Made by a program: the position numbers and the translations under genes. Below the pieces are notes generated by a model. It saw nothing but the letters and a program-made list of their open reading frames with translations. It had not been told where the DNA came from and did no database searches. A stretch of DNA of 54,466 nt from an uncultured Spirochaetota bacterium (GTDB taxonomy: Bacteria; Spirochaetota; Spirochaetia; Treponematales; UBA12059), in the NCBI GenBank assembly GCA_937873275.1, contig CALMRC010000200.1, forward strand, positions 1-54,466, written 5' to 3'. Within the stretch, counting starts at the first letter, position 1; every line of letters begins with the position of its first letter. This document shows positions 15,099-24,349 of the stretch, piece after piece.

Positions 15099-17585
15099 AT
15101 GAGCGATTACCTTGACCCGAACAACGAGGAACTCCTCAAGGATTTTTTCGCCGAAGCCCAGAGCCAGGTGGATGCCCTGGAACAGAACATCCTGGTGCTG
15201 GAGAATGATCCGGGGAATCGGGACGCCGTGGACGAGATCTTCCGGGCGGCCCACACCCTCAAGGGCGGGGCCGCGACGGTGCAGATGATGGAGCTCCAGG
15301 GCTTCACCCACCTCGTGGAGGACGTCCTGGACGAGATCCGCTCGGACCGCCTCAAGGTGACCGAAGAGGCCGTGGACGTCCTGCTCAAGGCCATCGACGT
15401 GATCAAGGCCATGCTGGAAGCCCGCATGGAGGGGGCCGTCTACGACGGGGACGCCTCGGCGGTCCAGGAAGCCCTGGCCGGCTTCCTTCCCGGAGAGGCG
15501 CCCAAGGCCAAGGGGGGCGCCAAGGCGCCCGCGGCCAAGGCCCAGCCGACCGCCGCCGCGAAACCCGCGGCCGCGAAGCCCGCCGAGGGTGCCGTGCCGA
15601 CCCAACCGGTGTCGGCCGCGGGGCTCACGGAATACGAGATCCTGGAACTCAAGGAAGCGGCGGGCAAGGACCGCCGGGTATACCGCATAACCGTCGTCTT
15701 CGACGAGTCGAACCTCATGAAGACGGTCAGCGCCATCCACGCCTTCGCCGCCCTGCGGGACACGGGGACGGTGCTCAAGACCCATCCGGATTTCGAAAAA
15801 CTATACGAGGACCAGTTCTATCCCGAGGTGGACTACTACGTCGCCACCGAGAAGTCCGCCGAGGACCTGGACCGCAAGGCCCGCATCCCCGAGGTGGTCC
15901 GGGACGTCCGGGTCACGGAACTCACCTTCGAGGATGGCGGAAAAGCCGTCGGCGCTCCGGCAGTCCCGGCCGCGCGGGCCAAGGCGCCCTCCGCGGCCAA
16001 GCCCGTCGCCAAACCCTCCGCCCCGGCCTCCCCGGGGGCGGTCACCGAGGACGAGCTGGCCCGGGCTGTGGCCCGCAAGAACGCCGCTGCGTCCGCCCCG
16101 GCCCCGTCTCCCGCGGCTCCGGAACCCCCGGCCGCCGCGGCGGAGGAGCATCCCGAGGAGGCCGCCGAGGAAGGGGACCGGAAGGCCGCGGGGCCGAAGG
16201 TGCAGCAGGGTTCCATCCTCCGGGTGGATTCCCGCCGCATCGACAACCTCCTCAACCTCGTGTCCGAGACGGTCATCAACAAGGCAACCTTCAACCAGAT
16301 CAGCTCCCAGTTCTCGGAGCTCCAGGGCACCTTCACCGCGGCGCAGTCGGAGTTCCGGGACAAGCTCAAGGAATTCTTCGACGAGGTGAGCGAGGCCCTG
16401 GCCTCCGGAAAGACCGTCAAGGAGATGAAGAAGGCCCTCCAGGAGCGCTGGGCCGTCCTGGCCGCCGCCCACGATCCCTTCGAGGCGGAGTTCAAGTCCA
16501 CGGTGGCCAAGTTCCGGTCCACGGCCCAGAACCTGGGCCGGATCACCGGGGAGCTCCAGGAAGGGGTCATGCGCATCCGCATGGTGCCCATCAGCCAGAT
16601 CTTCAGCCGCTTCCCCCGGCTGGTCCGGGATCTCTCCAAGAGCCTGGCCAAGAAGGTCGACCTGGTCATCGAGGGCGAGGAGACGGAGCTGGACAAGTCG
16701 GTGATCGAGGACCTCCTGGATCCCCTCATGCACTCCGTCCGGAACGCCCTGGACCACGGCGTGGAAAGCCCCGAGGCCCGGTTGGCGGCCGGAAAGCCCG
16801 AGACGGGGACGGTGCACCTCCGGGCCTCCAACGAAGGCAACATGATCATCATCGAGATCGAGGACGACGGCAAGGGCATCGACGTGGAGGCCGTCAAGAA
16901 GAAGGCCGTGGAGCGGGGTCTCATCCATCCCAACAAGGTCCTCACGGACGTGGAGGCCTTCAACCTCATCTTCGAGGCCGGGTTCAGCACGGCCTCCGCG
17001 ATCACGAACATCTCGGGACGGGGAGTCGGCCTGGACGTGGTTAGGCGGCAGATCGAGAAGCTCAACGGCTCCGTGGCGGTCACCTCCAAACCCGGCAAGG
17101 GCACCAAGTTCAGCATCAAGCTTCCCCTGACCCTGGCGATCATCCAGGGCCTCCTGGTCCGGGTGGGCCGGGAGACCTATTCCATTCCCATCACCTCGGT
17201 CATCGAGTCCCACCGCATCAAGCCGGAAGAGATCCGTATGATCGACAACTACGAGGTCTTCAACGTCCGCAGCGACGTGGTCTCCCTCCTCCGCCTGGAC
17301 CGGCTCTTCCGGATACCTTCCTCCGGACAGAAGGAGTACAACTTCGTCGTCATCGTCGGGACCAACGAGAAGCGGGTGGGGCTCATGGTGGACTCCCTCA
17401 TCGGGGAGGAGGACGTGGTCATAAAGCCCCTGCGGGACCAGTACACGGCCTCCCCGGGGATCGCGGGCGCCTCGATCCTGGGGGACGGGTCCGTATGCCT
17501 CATCATCGACGTGAGCCAGCTCCTGGAGCTGGGGCTCAAGCGGGAAAAGGAAGAACGCCAGCGGCTGGAAGGAGCCGTCCGATGA
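15099..17585 (+). CDS. cheA: Chemotaxis histidine kinase CheA
   Basis: 828 residues with a complete CheA plan. P1 has the phospho-His in AAHTLKGG (~52). A CheY/CheX-binding-like domain lies at about 175-275. Two Ala/Pro/Lys-rich linkers follow, then P3 dimerisation (~370-500) and the ATPase P4 with N-box HSVRNALDHG (~548), G1 EDDGKGID (~588) and G2 SGRGVGLDVV (~640). A CheW-like P5 spans about 685-820. It phosphorylates CheY in response to receptors and so controls flagellar rotation. First gene of the operon cheA-cheW/R-cheX-cheY. There is no good SD sequence; a TATAAG lies 11 bases before the ATG. Confidence 0.97.
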   Translation: MSDYLDPNNEELLKDFFAEAQSQVDALEQNILVLENDPGNRDAVDEIFRAAHTLKGGAATVQMMELQGFTHLVEDVLDEIRSDRLKVTEEAVDVLLKAIDVIKAMLEARMEGAVYDGDASAVQEALAGFLPGEAPKAKGGAKAPAAKAQPTAAAKPAAAKPAEGAVPTQPVSAAGLTEYEILELKEAAGKDRRVYRITVVFDESNLMKTVSAIHAFAALRDTGTVLKTHPDFEKLYEDQFYPEVDYYVATEKSAEDLDRKARIPEVVRDVRVTELTFEDGGKAVGAPAVPAARAKAPSAAKPVAKPSAPASPGAVTEDELARAVARKNAAASAPAPSPAAPEPPAAAAEEHPEEAAEEGDRKAAGPKVQQGSILRVDSRRIDNLLNLVSETVINKATFNQISSQFSELQGTFTAAQSEFRDKLKEFFDEVSEALASGKTVKEMKKALQERWAVLAAAHDPFEAEFKSTVAKFRSTAQNLGRITGELQEGVMRIRMVPISQIFSRFPRLVRDLSKSLAKKVDLVIEGEETELDKSVIEDLLDPLMHSVRNALDHGVESPEARLAAGKPETGTVHLRASNEGNMIIIEIEDDGKGIDVEAVKKKAVERGLIHPNKVLTDVEAFNLIFEAGFSTASAITNISGRGVGLDVVRRQIEKLNGSVAVTSKPGKGTKFSIKLPLTLAIIQGLLVRVGRETYSIPITSVIESHRIKPEEIRMIDNYEVFNVRSDVVSLLRLDRLFRIPSSGQKEYNFVVIVGTNEKRVGLMVDSLIGEEDVVIKPLRDQYTASPGIAGASILGDGSVCLIIDVSQLLELGLKREKEERQRLEGAVR

Positions 17586-17604
17586 GGACCGTGGGGAGGA
17601 CAGC

Positions 17605-18966
17605 ATGACGAGCCAGGCGAACCCGTTGGACGCCGCTATCCTCGAGCGGCCGGAGGAAGGCCGCAAGGAGAAGGCCGAGAAGGTCGACTTCAAGATGGTC
17701 ACCTTTTCCCTGGGGGGCAAGGAATACGGCATCGACATCATGAACGTGAAGGAGATCGCCCGGGCGGGCCGCTTCACCTACGTGCCGAACGTGGCCCCCT
17801 TCGTCCGGGGGGTCTACAACCTCCGGGGCGACATCATCTCCGTCATCGACCTCCGGGTCATGTTCCACCTGCCCGTGGAAAAGCGGGAGGAGGACGCCCT
17901 CGAAAGCCTGCTGATCCTGCGGGTGGAGGACCACGTCTTCGGGGTGATCGTGGACAGCATCGACAAGGTCGTGGGCATCTCCCGGTCGTCCATCCAGCCC
18001 CCGCACCCCATCTTCGGGGACATCAACGTCAAGTACATCCGGGGGATCGTGGAGAACGCCGGGAAACTCTACATCATCCTGGACATCGCCAAGATCTTCT
18101 CCCCCAAGGCCGAGCGGGAGGAGCATCCCGCCCACTACGAGGCGCCCGCGGCGGCGACGCCTCCCGCCCGGACCGGCGCCCCGGGACCGGCGGCCGCGCG
18201 GTCGGGAACCGAACGGTCGCAGACCGTGGAAGCCGAGATGACCTCCGGCTTCGTGAAGGAGGGCCTCTACTCCTTCCGGCACTTCGCCGTCACCGCCGTG
18301 AACGAAGCCTGGTTCCGGACCCGGTTCTCCGAATGGGAACGCCTCCGGAAGGGGACGGATCTCCAGCTCCACGAGGAAGCCGACGCGGACGCCTTCCTGG
18401 ACGGATTCTCCTCCCCCTATACCGGGACCCTATGGGGCGCGGATTACCTGGACGCGGTCACCTCCTGCCTGCCGGAGACGGACGGCCGGAGCCTGAACGT
18501 CTGGAATCCCGGCTGCGGCAAGGGCTTCGAGACCTGGTCCCTGGCCTGCGCCCTGCGGCGGAAGTATCCCCAGGCCCGGGTGAAGATCTGGGCGAACGAC
18601 TCGGACCTGCTGGCCATCTCCATGGCCCCGAACATGGTCTTCGACGTCGACGAGGTCCCGGAGCCCTACCGGGAGTTCCTGGTCAAGGGCCGCAACGGCT
18701 GGACCTTCGACCCGGCGATCCGGGACTCCATCTTCTTCGAGTTCCACGACGTTTTGAATTCCAACCCCCTGCCGCCGGTGGACCTGATCCTCTGCCGGGA
18801 CATGCTGTCCTTCCTCGCCCCGGAGGAACAGGGTCGGGTGCTGAACGATTTCCACGAAAAGCTCAAGGGAGCGGGACTGCTTATCCTGGGTACCAACGAA
18901 ACCGCCGCGACCGACGCCTGGAAGCCCCTGAGTTCCGGTGCGGTGTCGGCGTTCGCCAAGGCATGA
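17605..18966 (+). CDS. CheW fused to a CheR-like domain
   Basis: 453 residues. Residues ~20-170 are a CheW coupling domain (GVYNLRGDIISVIDLR, VVGISRSSIQPP). After an Ala/Pro linker, residues ~210-450 follow the outline of CheR methyltransferases, but key motifs have drifted. The SAM loop is NPGCGKGFETWSLAC where classical CheR has a CSTGEEPYS-like loop, and the CRNVLIYF motif is LCRDMLSFL. This matches the CheW-CheR-like hybrids described in spirochaetal chemoreceptor arrays (Treponema), where the second domain is thought structural rather than catalytic. GGAGG precedes the ATG. It couples receptors to CheA at the inner membrane. Confidence 0.92.
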   Translation: MTSQANPLDAAILERPEEGRKEKAEKVDFKMVTFSLGGKEYGIDIMNVKEIARAGRFTYVPNVAPFVRGVYNLRGDIISVIDLRVMFHLPVEKREEDALESLLILRVEDHVFGVIVDSIDKVVGISRSSIQPPHPIFGDINVKYIRGIVENAGKLYIILDIAKIFSPKAEREEHPAHYEAPAAATPPARTGAPGPAAARSGTERSQTVEAEMTSGFVKEGLYSFRHFAVTAVNEAWFRTRFSEWERLRKGTDLQLHEEADADAFLDGFSSPYTGTLWGADYLDAVTSCLPETDGRSLNVWNPGCGKGFETWSLACALRRKYPQARVKIWANDSDLLAISMAPNMVFDVDEVPEPYREFLVKGRNGWTFDPAIRDSIFFEFHDVLNSNPLPPVDLILCRDMLSFLAPEEQGRVLNDFHEKLKGAGLLILGTNETAATDAWKPLSSGAVSAFAKA

Positions 18967-18987
18967 TTCGATAGACGGGAGAAAGAG

Positions 18988-19452
18988 ATGAGAGTCGAAT
19001 ACATCAACCCCTTCGTGGAGTCCGCGTTCAACGTCCTCAAGGAAGTCCTCCAGGGGGACGTCAAGCGAGGGGAACTGTACCTCAAGTCCACGTCCATCCC
19101 GGTGATGGGCGTGGCGGCCATCGTCGGTCTGGCCGGGGACGTGGAAGGCCGGGTCCTCTTCGACATGGACAAGCCCACGGCCCTGAAGGTCGCCTCGGTC
19201 ATGAACGGGGAGGAGCTCAAGGTCATGGACGAGCTCGTCAAGGCCACCATCACCGAGCTGGCGAACATGATCACCGCCCAGGCGGTCACCAAGCTCCACG
19301 AGCTGGGATTCAAGTTCGACCTGACGCCCCCGGCGATCTTCACGGGGGAGAACATGGAGGTCTCCGACCAGGACGTGGAGGCCCTCATCGTCCCCATGGA
19401 AACCGCCCAGGGCAAGCTGGAGATCAACGTGGCCATCCGGGAACGCGGCTAG
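18988..19452 (+). CDS. cheX: CheY-P phosphatase CheX
   Basis: 154 residues, the usual length. The CheC/CheX-type active-site pattern E-x2-N is present in ITELANMITAQA (~residues 90-97), matching the ELANM helix of Thermotoga and Borrelia CheX. It dephosphorylates CheY-P and replaces CheZ, which spirochaetes lack. A GGGAGA ribosome site precedes the ATG, 21 bases after the cheW/R gene. Confidence 0.95.
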   Translation: MRVEYINPFVESAFNVLKEVLQGDVKRGELYLKSTSIPVMGVAAIVGLAGDVEGRVLFDMDKPTALKVASVMNGEELKVMDELVKATITELANMITAQAVTKLHELGFKFDLTPPAIFTGENMEVSDQDVEALIVPMETAQGKLEINVAIRERG

Positions 19453-19470
19453 GCGCGGGGAGAGGACGGC

Positions 19471-19908
19471 ATGAAGACCAAAGAGGATTTTCCCGAGATC
19501 AACGCGCGGCGGCCGGACGGGCTCAAGCCCGAGGGGACCCCGTACCGCGTCCTGATCGTGGACGATTCCATGTTCGTGGCCAAGCAGCTGAACCAGATCC
19601 TCACCTCCGAGGGATACCAGGTCGTGGCCACGGCGGGGGACGGCCTGGAGGGCTACGAGAAGTACAAGGAGCTCTTTCCGAACGTGGACGTGGTGACCAT
19701 GGACATCACCATGCCCAAGATGGACGGGCTCACGGCCCTGCAGAAGATCATGGAGTTCGACAAGAACGCCAAGGTCATCATGATCAGCGCCCTGGGCAAG
19801 CAGGACCTGGTCAAGCAGGCCCTGGTGGCGGGCGCCAAGAACTACATCGTGAAACCCCTGGACCGGAAGAAGGTCCTGGAGCGCTTCCTGTCCGTGGTTT
19901 CCAAGTAG
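19471..19908 (+). CDS. cheY: Chemotaxis response regulator CheY
   Basis: 145 residues, a single receiver domain with a ~20-residue N-terminal extension. The acidic pair is in LIVDDSMF, the phospho-acceptor is Asp78 in VTMDITMP, the Thr/Ser switch is in MISALG, and the Lys is in YIVKPLD. Phosphorylated by CheA; it acts on the flagellar switch. Last gene of the operon, 18 bases after cheX. Confidence 0.95.
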   Translation: MKTKEDFPEINARRPDGLKPEGTPYRVLIVDDSMFVAKQLNQILTSEGYQVVATAGDGLEGYEKYKELFPNVDVVTMDITMPKMDGLTALQKIMEFDKNAKVIMISALGKQDLVKQALVAGAKNYIVKPLDRKKVLERFLSVVSK

Positions 19909-19947
19909 GGAAGCGGACGTCCAGGCGGTTCCGGGCGGTCCGTGAGA

Positions 19948-19977
19948 TTGACACGCCGGGACGCTTCGGGGTATAAC
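19948..19977 (+). promoter_or_regulatory. Promoter of tRNA-Val
   Basis: TTGACA (19948-19953), 18-base spacer, TATAAC (19972-19977), about 12 bases before the mature tRNA 5' end. Close to sigma-70 consensus. Confidence 0.75.
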
Positions 19978-19989
19978 GTCGTGTCCCCA

Positions 19990-20063
19990 GGGCGGTTAGC
20001 TCAGTTGGTTAGAGCACCAGTATGACACGCTGGGGGTCACAAGTTCGACTCTTGTACCGCCCA
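19990..20063 (+). tRNA. tRNA-Val (anticodon GAC)
   Basis: Complete cloverleaf. The acceptor GGGCGGT/ACCGCCC pairs perfectly, D stem GCTC/GAGC, anticodon stem CCAGT/GCTGG around loop ATGACAC (anticodon GAC), and T stem ACAAG/CTTGT with loop TTCGACT. The discriminator is A. CCA is not encoded. Confidence 0.97.
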
Positions 20064-20096
20064 GAAAAGCCCGGCGCCGAAAGCGCCGGGCTTTTC
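20064..20096 (+). terminator. Rho-independent terminator of tRNA-Val
   Basis: Perfect 14-bp stem GAAAAGCCCGGCGC / GCGCCGGGCTTTTC with loop CGAAA starts directly after the tRNA. The T-run is inside the 3' arm and continues as CGTTT. Confidence 0.88.
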
Positions 20097-20176
20097 GTTT
20101 CCGGTCCGGAGGACGGGCCCGGTTCCGCGGCCGGCCGCGGCGGCCCTCCGCGATTCCCCCCGGCCCGCCGCCCCGC

Positions 20177-20205
20177 TTGCGTCCCCTGTCCTGGCCGCCT
20201 ACAAT
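20177..20205 (+). promoter_or_regulatory. Putative leaderless promoter of the EAL protein gene
   Basis: TTGCGT (20177-20182), a 17-base spacer and TACAAT (20200-20205) with its end 6 bases before the ATG. GAAGGA touches the ATG directly, too close for a normal ribosome site. Confidence 0.5.
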
Positions 20206-20211
20206 GAAGGA

Positions 20212-22311
20212 ATGTTTCTCGGCAAAACCGGGTCCGAAACCTCCCGCGGTCTCGAGGGAAGGAAGCCGGGCTCCGTCCTCCTGGGGACGGTGGTCGGCTG
20301 GATCGCCGATTCCGGTCCCTCCGGCCCGGAATCCGACGGCTCCGGGGAGCCGGAAGGGAAGGGAGGGCCGGCCCTTCCGGCCGCGGCCGGAAACCGCTAC
20401 CGCATGGACGTGTCCGGATTCCTCATCCGGGCGGGCCTCGTCCTGGGCACCCTCCTTCTGGTGCCCAGCCTCCTGTACGCGCTGCGGGAAGGCAGGACGG
20501 CCCTGGTCGTCGCGGACGCCTGCGCCTATCTCGCCTTCCTGTCCCTGTATTTCCTGAACCGTATTCGTCCGCGGTTTTCCGCCGGAGCCCTTGTCGGGCT
20601 CGTGTTCGGCTTCGGGTGCTACCTCCTGGCCGCCAACGGACCCGCCGCGGCGGGCGGCGTCTGGATGGCCGCGTCGGTCACCCTGGCCGCGGTGTTTTTC
20701 GGGACCCCCGGCGGTGCCGCCGTCGCGGGCCTGGTCTGCGCCGCCTTCCTGGCCGCGGCCCTCGCCGCGTTCCGGGGGCTCGTCTCCTGGCAGGCGGGCA
20801 CCGCGTTCCTGATCATCCTGGGACTCAACGTGGCCGTACTGTCCCTGGCCGCGGGGCTTGCGGCGTCCTACGTGGCCCGGTCCCTGGAGCGGGCCCTGGC
20901 GGAGCGGGAGCGGCTTTCCCGGCAGCTGGCGGAACGCAGCGCGGCCCTGGAGCGGGAGGCGGCGGAGCGCCTGGGGGCCGAGCGTCGGGCGGAGTTCTAT
21001 CGGGACTTCGACGGCCGCACGGGCCTTCCGAACCGGGAACGCTTCCTGCGGGAACTCGAGAGGGTGATCGTCCCCTCGTCCCGGCGGGGCAGGACCTTGG
21101 CCGTCTTGGCCGTGGGCATTTACCGACCTGGCCTGATCTTCGACGAGTTCGGCCACGTCGTCGGGGAGGCCGCCGTCGCGGGCGCCGCCGCCCGGCTCCG
21201 GGACGCGTTCCGGGACGACGACGTGGTGGCCCGGTTCGGGGACACCCTCTTCTTCGTACTCTGCTCCGACCTGGGGAGCCCGGACGACATCGTCGAGATC
21301 CTTCCCAAGGCATTCTCCGCCTTCGACCGGCCCGTGGAAGCCGGGGACCATCGTGTCTCCCTATCCGCCGCGGTCGGGGTCGCCCTGTACCCCCACGACG
21401 GGGATACCCCGGATGCCCTGGTTCGGGCCGCATCCGCGGCGTACCACCATGCCGAGGAGGACGGACCGGGGGCCTACCGCGTCTTCGACGCGTCCCTGCA
21501 CGCGGACCTCATCGAGCGGCTCCGGTTCGAGCGGGACTTGGCGGGGGCCGTGCGGTCCGGCGCCTTGGAGCCCTGGTTCCAGCCCAAGGTGGACCTGGCC
21601 GGCGCGGTGGTCGGGGCGGAAGCCCTGGCCCGCTGGCCCCGGCCGGACGGGAGTCTGGGCATGCCCTCGGATTTCATCCCCGTGGCCGAACGGGCGGGGC
21701 TCATGGATGACCTGGGCCGGGACATCCTTCGGAAATCCTGCCGCCGGGCCCTGGAGTGGAACGCGGGGACGGTCCGCCGCGCCTCCGTGGCGGTCAACCT
21801 CTCCCCCCAGGCCCTCCGGAAGCCCGCGATCGCCGAGGAGGTGCGGAAGGCCCTGGAGGAGACCGGCCTGGCGCCGGCGCTGCTGGAACTGGAGATCACC
21901 GAGACCGGGCTGGCCCTGGCCGCGGACGCGGCGGTGCCGCGGCTCCGGGAGCTGAAATCCCTGGGCATCTCCCTGGCGATCGACGACTTCGGGACCGGGG
22001 CCAGCGGGATATCCCGGCTCCGGGACTTTCCCGTGGACTACGTGAAACTTCCCCTGGACCTGGTGGAACCCCTGCCCGCGGACCGGCGGTCCCGGGCCAT
22101 CGTCCGGGCCGTCATCGACCTGGCCCACGCCCTGGGCTTCCGCGTGGTCGCCGAGGGCGTGGAATCCGCCGGCCAGTTCGAGTGGCTCGGCGAGGCTTCC
22201 TGCGACCTCTTCCAGGGCTTCCTCTTCGCCCCGCCCCTGCCCGGGGATCGGTTCGGGGAGGTGCTCGGAACGGGCTACCCGGGCATTCCGGGGACGGGGA
22301 AGCCGGGCTGA
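20212..22311 (+). CDS. Membrane EAL-domain protein with a degenerate GGDEF domain
   Basis: 699 residues. About six hydrophobic segments (~residues 68-225) form a membrane sensor, followed by a coiled-coil of Glu/Arg/Leu (~225-265). The GGDEF domain (~265-420) has lost its signature (RFGDTLFFVL in its place), so it should not make c-di-GMP. The EAL domain (~430-690) keeps AEALARW, LEITETGL, AIDDFGTG and VVAEGVES, and so may be an active phosphodiesterase. However, the usual KID after strand 5 is VKLPLDL, so one metal-site residue is unclear. Start is uncertain: the first 64 residues are low complexity, and ATG 20404 would begin just before the first membrane segment. Confidence 0.9.
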   Translation: MFLGKTGSETSRGLEGRKPGSVLLGTVVGWIADSGPSGPESDGSGEPEGKGGPALPAAAGNRYRMDVSGFLIRAGLVLGTLLLVPSLLYALREGRTALVVADACAYLAFLSLYFLNRIRPRFSAGALVGLVFGFGCYLLAANGPAAAGGVWMAASVTLAAVFFGTPGGAAVAGLVCAAFLAAALAAFRGLVSWQAGTAFLIILGLNVAVLSLAAGLAASYVARSLERALAERERLSRQLAERSAALEREAAERLGAERRAEFYRDFDGRTGLPNRERFLRELERVIVPSSRRGRTLAVLAVGIYRPGLIFDEFGHVVGEAAVAGAAARLRDAFRDDDVVARFGDTLFFVLCSDLGSPDDIVEILPKAFSAFDRPVEAGDHRVSLSAAVGVALYPHDGDTPDALVRAASAAYHHAEEDGPGAYRVFDASLHADLIERLRFERDLAGAVRSGALEPWFQPKVDLAGAVVGAEALARWPRPDGSLGMPSDFIPVAERAGLMDDLGRDILRKSCRRALEWNAGTVRRASVAVNLSPQALRKPAIAEEVRKALEETGLAPALLELEITETGLALAADAAVPRLRELKSLGISLAIDDFGTGASGISRLRDFPVDYVKLPLDLVEPLPADRRSRAIVRAVIDLAHALGFRVVAEGVESAGQFEWLGEASCDLFQGFLFAPPLPGDRFGEVLGTGYPGIPGTGKPG

Positions 22312-22318
22312 TCCCGGA

Positions 22319-22347
22319 TTGACACCCCGCGGCGGCGGCGGAATACT
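22319..22347 (+). promoter_or_regulatory. Promoter of the AOR gene
   Basis: TTGACA (22319-22324), 17-base spacer, AATACT (22342-22347); the transcript would have a leader of about 30 bases containing GGGAGG. Confidence 0.65.
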
Positions 22348-22383
22348 GACCCGGGGCCCGGGGACGGGTCCCGGGAGGCGATC

Positions 22384-24261
22384 ATGGAAGCCGTACAGAG
22401 GGTGCTCTTCGTCGATCCGTCCACGGGATTCTACCGCCTGAGGCGGTACAAGGTGGGGGACTACTTCGGCCCCGTGGACCTGGGGCTCCACATCACGGAC
22501 CGCTGGAGAAGCCTCAACATCGGGGTGGGGATCTTCGCGGGCTCCATCCTGCCGGGCTCCAACCGCCTGATCGTCAACGGCTTCTCCCCCTGCTGGCGGG
22601 GCTTCTACGTCTCCTCCATGGGCGGGGCCGGAGTGGCCTTCGACAATCTCGGGATCAACCTGATCAGCATCGTGGGCAAGGCTCCGGTCCCCTCGATCCT
22701 CTACCTCAACCGCAGCCACGGGGAGGAGATCGACGTGGAGGTGATTCCCGTCGACCTCGCCGAAGCCTGGTCCCACGGCCGGGGGGGCCTCTACGGCCTT
22801 CAGGAGCTGGTGCTGGAGAAGTACGGCGGCCGGTACGAGACGGACCCCCGGGTCCTGGCGGTCGGCCCGGCGGCCCGGTCCACGGACTTCGGCGCGATCG
22901 GGTCCGCCCCGGTCTCCAAGGGCAAGCTCACCTTCGTGGACACCTGGGCGGGTAGGGGGGGCTTCGGCTCCAGCATGCTCCAGGAGCACGGCCTGGCGGC
23001 GGTGGTCTTCGGGGGGACCTTCCTGGACGAGGATTTCCGGGACCGCAAGGTGGCCGACGAGTGGTTCGAGCAGAAGTACCAGCAGAAGCTGGCGGCCAAG
23101 GACTTCGAGAGCACCACCAAGTACCGCTTCGACCCCAAGTTCGAGACCGGCGGCACCTTCGGGGTGAACTACGCAACCCTCAAGGGCCGGGTGATGGCCT
23201 TCAACTACCGCACGATCTTCGACACCGAGGACGCGAGGCTGGACCTCCACAAGCGCCTCATCCTGGACCACTACCTCAAGCAGTTCAACGAGGAGACCAT
23301 CCGGCCCCGGAAACAGGCCACCTGCGGGGAACCCTGCGCCGCGGTCTGCAAGAAGATGAACGGCGAGTTCAAGAAGGACTACGAGCCCTACCAGACCATG
23401 GGCCCGCTGTGCGGCGTCTTCGACCAGCGGGCGGCGGAGCGTCTGAACCACAGGGCCGACGCGGCGGGCTTCGACGGAATCTCCCTGGGCGGGGTCCTGG
23501 CCTGGTTCCTGGACCTCCTGGACCGGGGGGAGCTCTCGGGCGCGGACCTGGGCGTCTCGGGGAAACCCACGTTCGACCCGGGGAACTTCGACCCCGTGGC
23601 GGACTCGGCGGCCAACGCGGATCTGGCGGAGGGCCTCATCGATGCGATCCTGGAGAAGCGGGGGATCGTGGACCTCACCGAGGGGGTGCGCAAGTTCGCC
23701 CGGAGGGTCGCCAAGGAGCGGGGCGTCCGTATCCTGGATTCCTTCGTGCACACCGCCAACGGGCGGCGGGGCTGGATGGTGCCCAACCAGTACTGGACCC
23801 CCGGCGCCCTGGCCCCGATGGCCATCATGGGCAAGTACTACATGCACTACGGCCCCGAGTTCCTGCCCCCCCGGAAGCTCGGCCGCACCTGCGCGGAACG
23901 CCTCAAGAAGGAACTGGTCATGGACAACCTGGGGGTCTGCCGCTTCCACCGGGGCTGGTCCGAGGAGATGCTCCCGGAGATCCTGGAATCCCTCTACGGC
24001 AACAAGGACCGTTTCCTGGCCGCCACGGCGGTCTGCGCAAGCCGGATCAACAGCCGCAACGCCTCGGTCTACTGGGAGAGCGAGCGGAACCTGGACTTCG
24101 TGGTGAGCTTCCTCAAGCGCCGCCGGGACGTGGAGGGCGACGCGGATCCCGAGCTGGCCCGGTGGATCGGCGAGTTCGATAAAGACCGCAAGGAAGCGGG
24201 GCTCTCGTTCTGGTACGAGATGAAGAAAGGGATTGACGAGAGCCTGCGGGAGTTCTTCTAG
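22384..24261 (+). CDS. Aldehyde:ferredoxin oxidoreductase family protein (tungsto-pterin enzyme)
   Basis: 625 residues, normal for the family. The [4Fe-4S] ligands are present as CGEPCAAVC (~residues 313-320) plus a distant Cys in LGVCRFHRG (~519). Pterin-binding-like segments (CWRGFYVSSMGGAGVAFDNLG, AVGPAARSTDFGAIGS, WAGRGGFGSSM) are clear. AOR-family enzymes oxidise aldehydes to acids with ferredoxin, typically using tungsten, in the cytosol of anaerobes. The subgroup (AOR, GOR, WOR-like) and the substrate are not determined. GGGAGG precedes the ATG. It is alone, with no ferredoxin or cofactor gene beside it. Confidence 0.92.
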   Translation: MEAVQRVLFVDPSTGFYRLRRYKVGDYFGPVDLGLHITDRWRSLNIGVGIFAGSILPGSNRLIVNGFSPCWRGFYVSSMGGAGVAFDNLGINLISIVGKAPVPSILYLNRSHGEEIDVEVIPVDLAEAWSHGRGGLYGLQELVLEKYGGRYETDPRVLAVGPAARSTDFGAIGSAPVSKGKLTFVDTWAGRGGFGSSMLQEHGLAAVVFGGTFLDEDFRDRKVADEWFEQKYQQKLAAKDFESTTKYRFDPKFETGGTFGVNYATLKGRVMAFNYRTIFDTEDARLDLHKRLILDHYLKQFNEETIRPRKQATCGEPCAAVCKKMNGEFKKDYEPYQTMGPLCGVFDQRAAERLNHRADAAGFDGISLGGVLAWFLDLLDRGELSGADLGVSGKPTFDPGNFDPVADSAANADLAEGLIDAILEKRGIVDLTEGVRKFARRVAKERGVRILDSFVHTANGRRGWMVPNQYWTPGALAPMAIMGKYYMHYGPEFLPPRKLGRTCAERLKKELVMDNLGVCRFHRGWSEEMLPEILESLYGNKDRFLAATAVCASRINSRNASVYWESERNLDFVVSFLKRRRDVEGDADPELARWIGEFDKDRKEAGLSFWYEMKKGIDESLREFF

Positions 24262-24349
24262 GAGCCCGGCGATCCGCGGGGCCGGGAAGGGCGCGCCGGG
24301 ATCCTGCGCGCCGATTCCGCTCCCGGCGTCCGGACGCGGGCGCCCGGCC

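Noticed and set aside
24262-24349. Terminator between the AOR and dipeptidase genes
   Set aside because: Only short interrupted GC inverted repeats are present, with no stable hairpin or U-tract.
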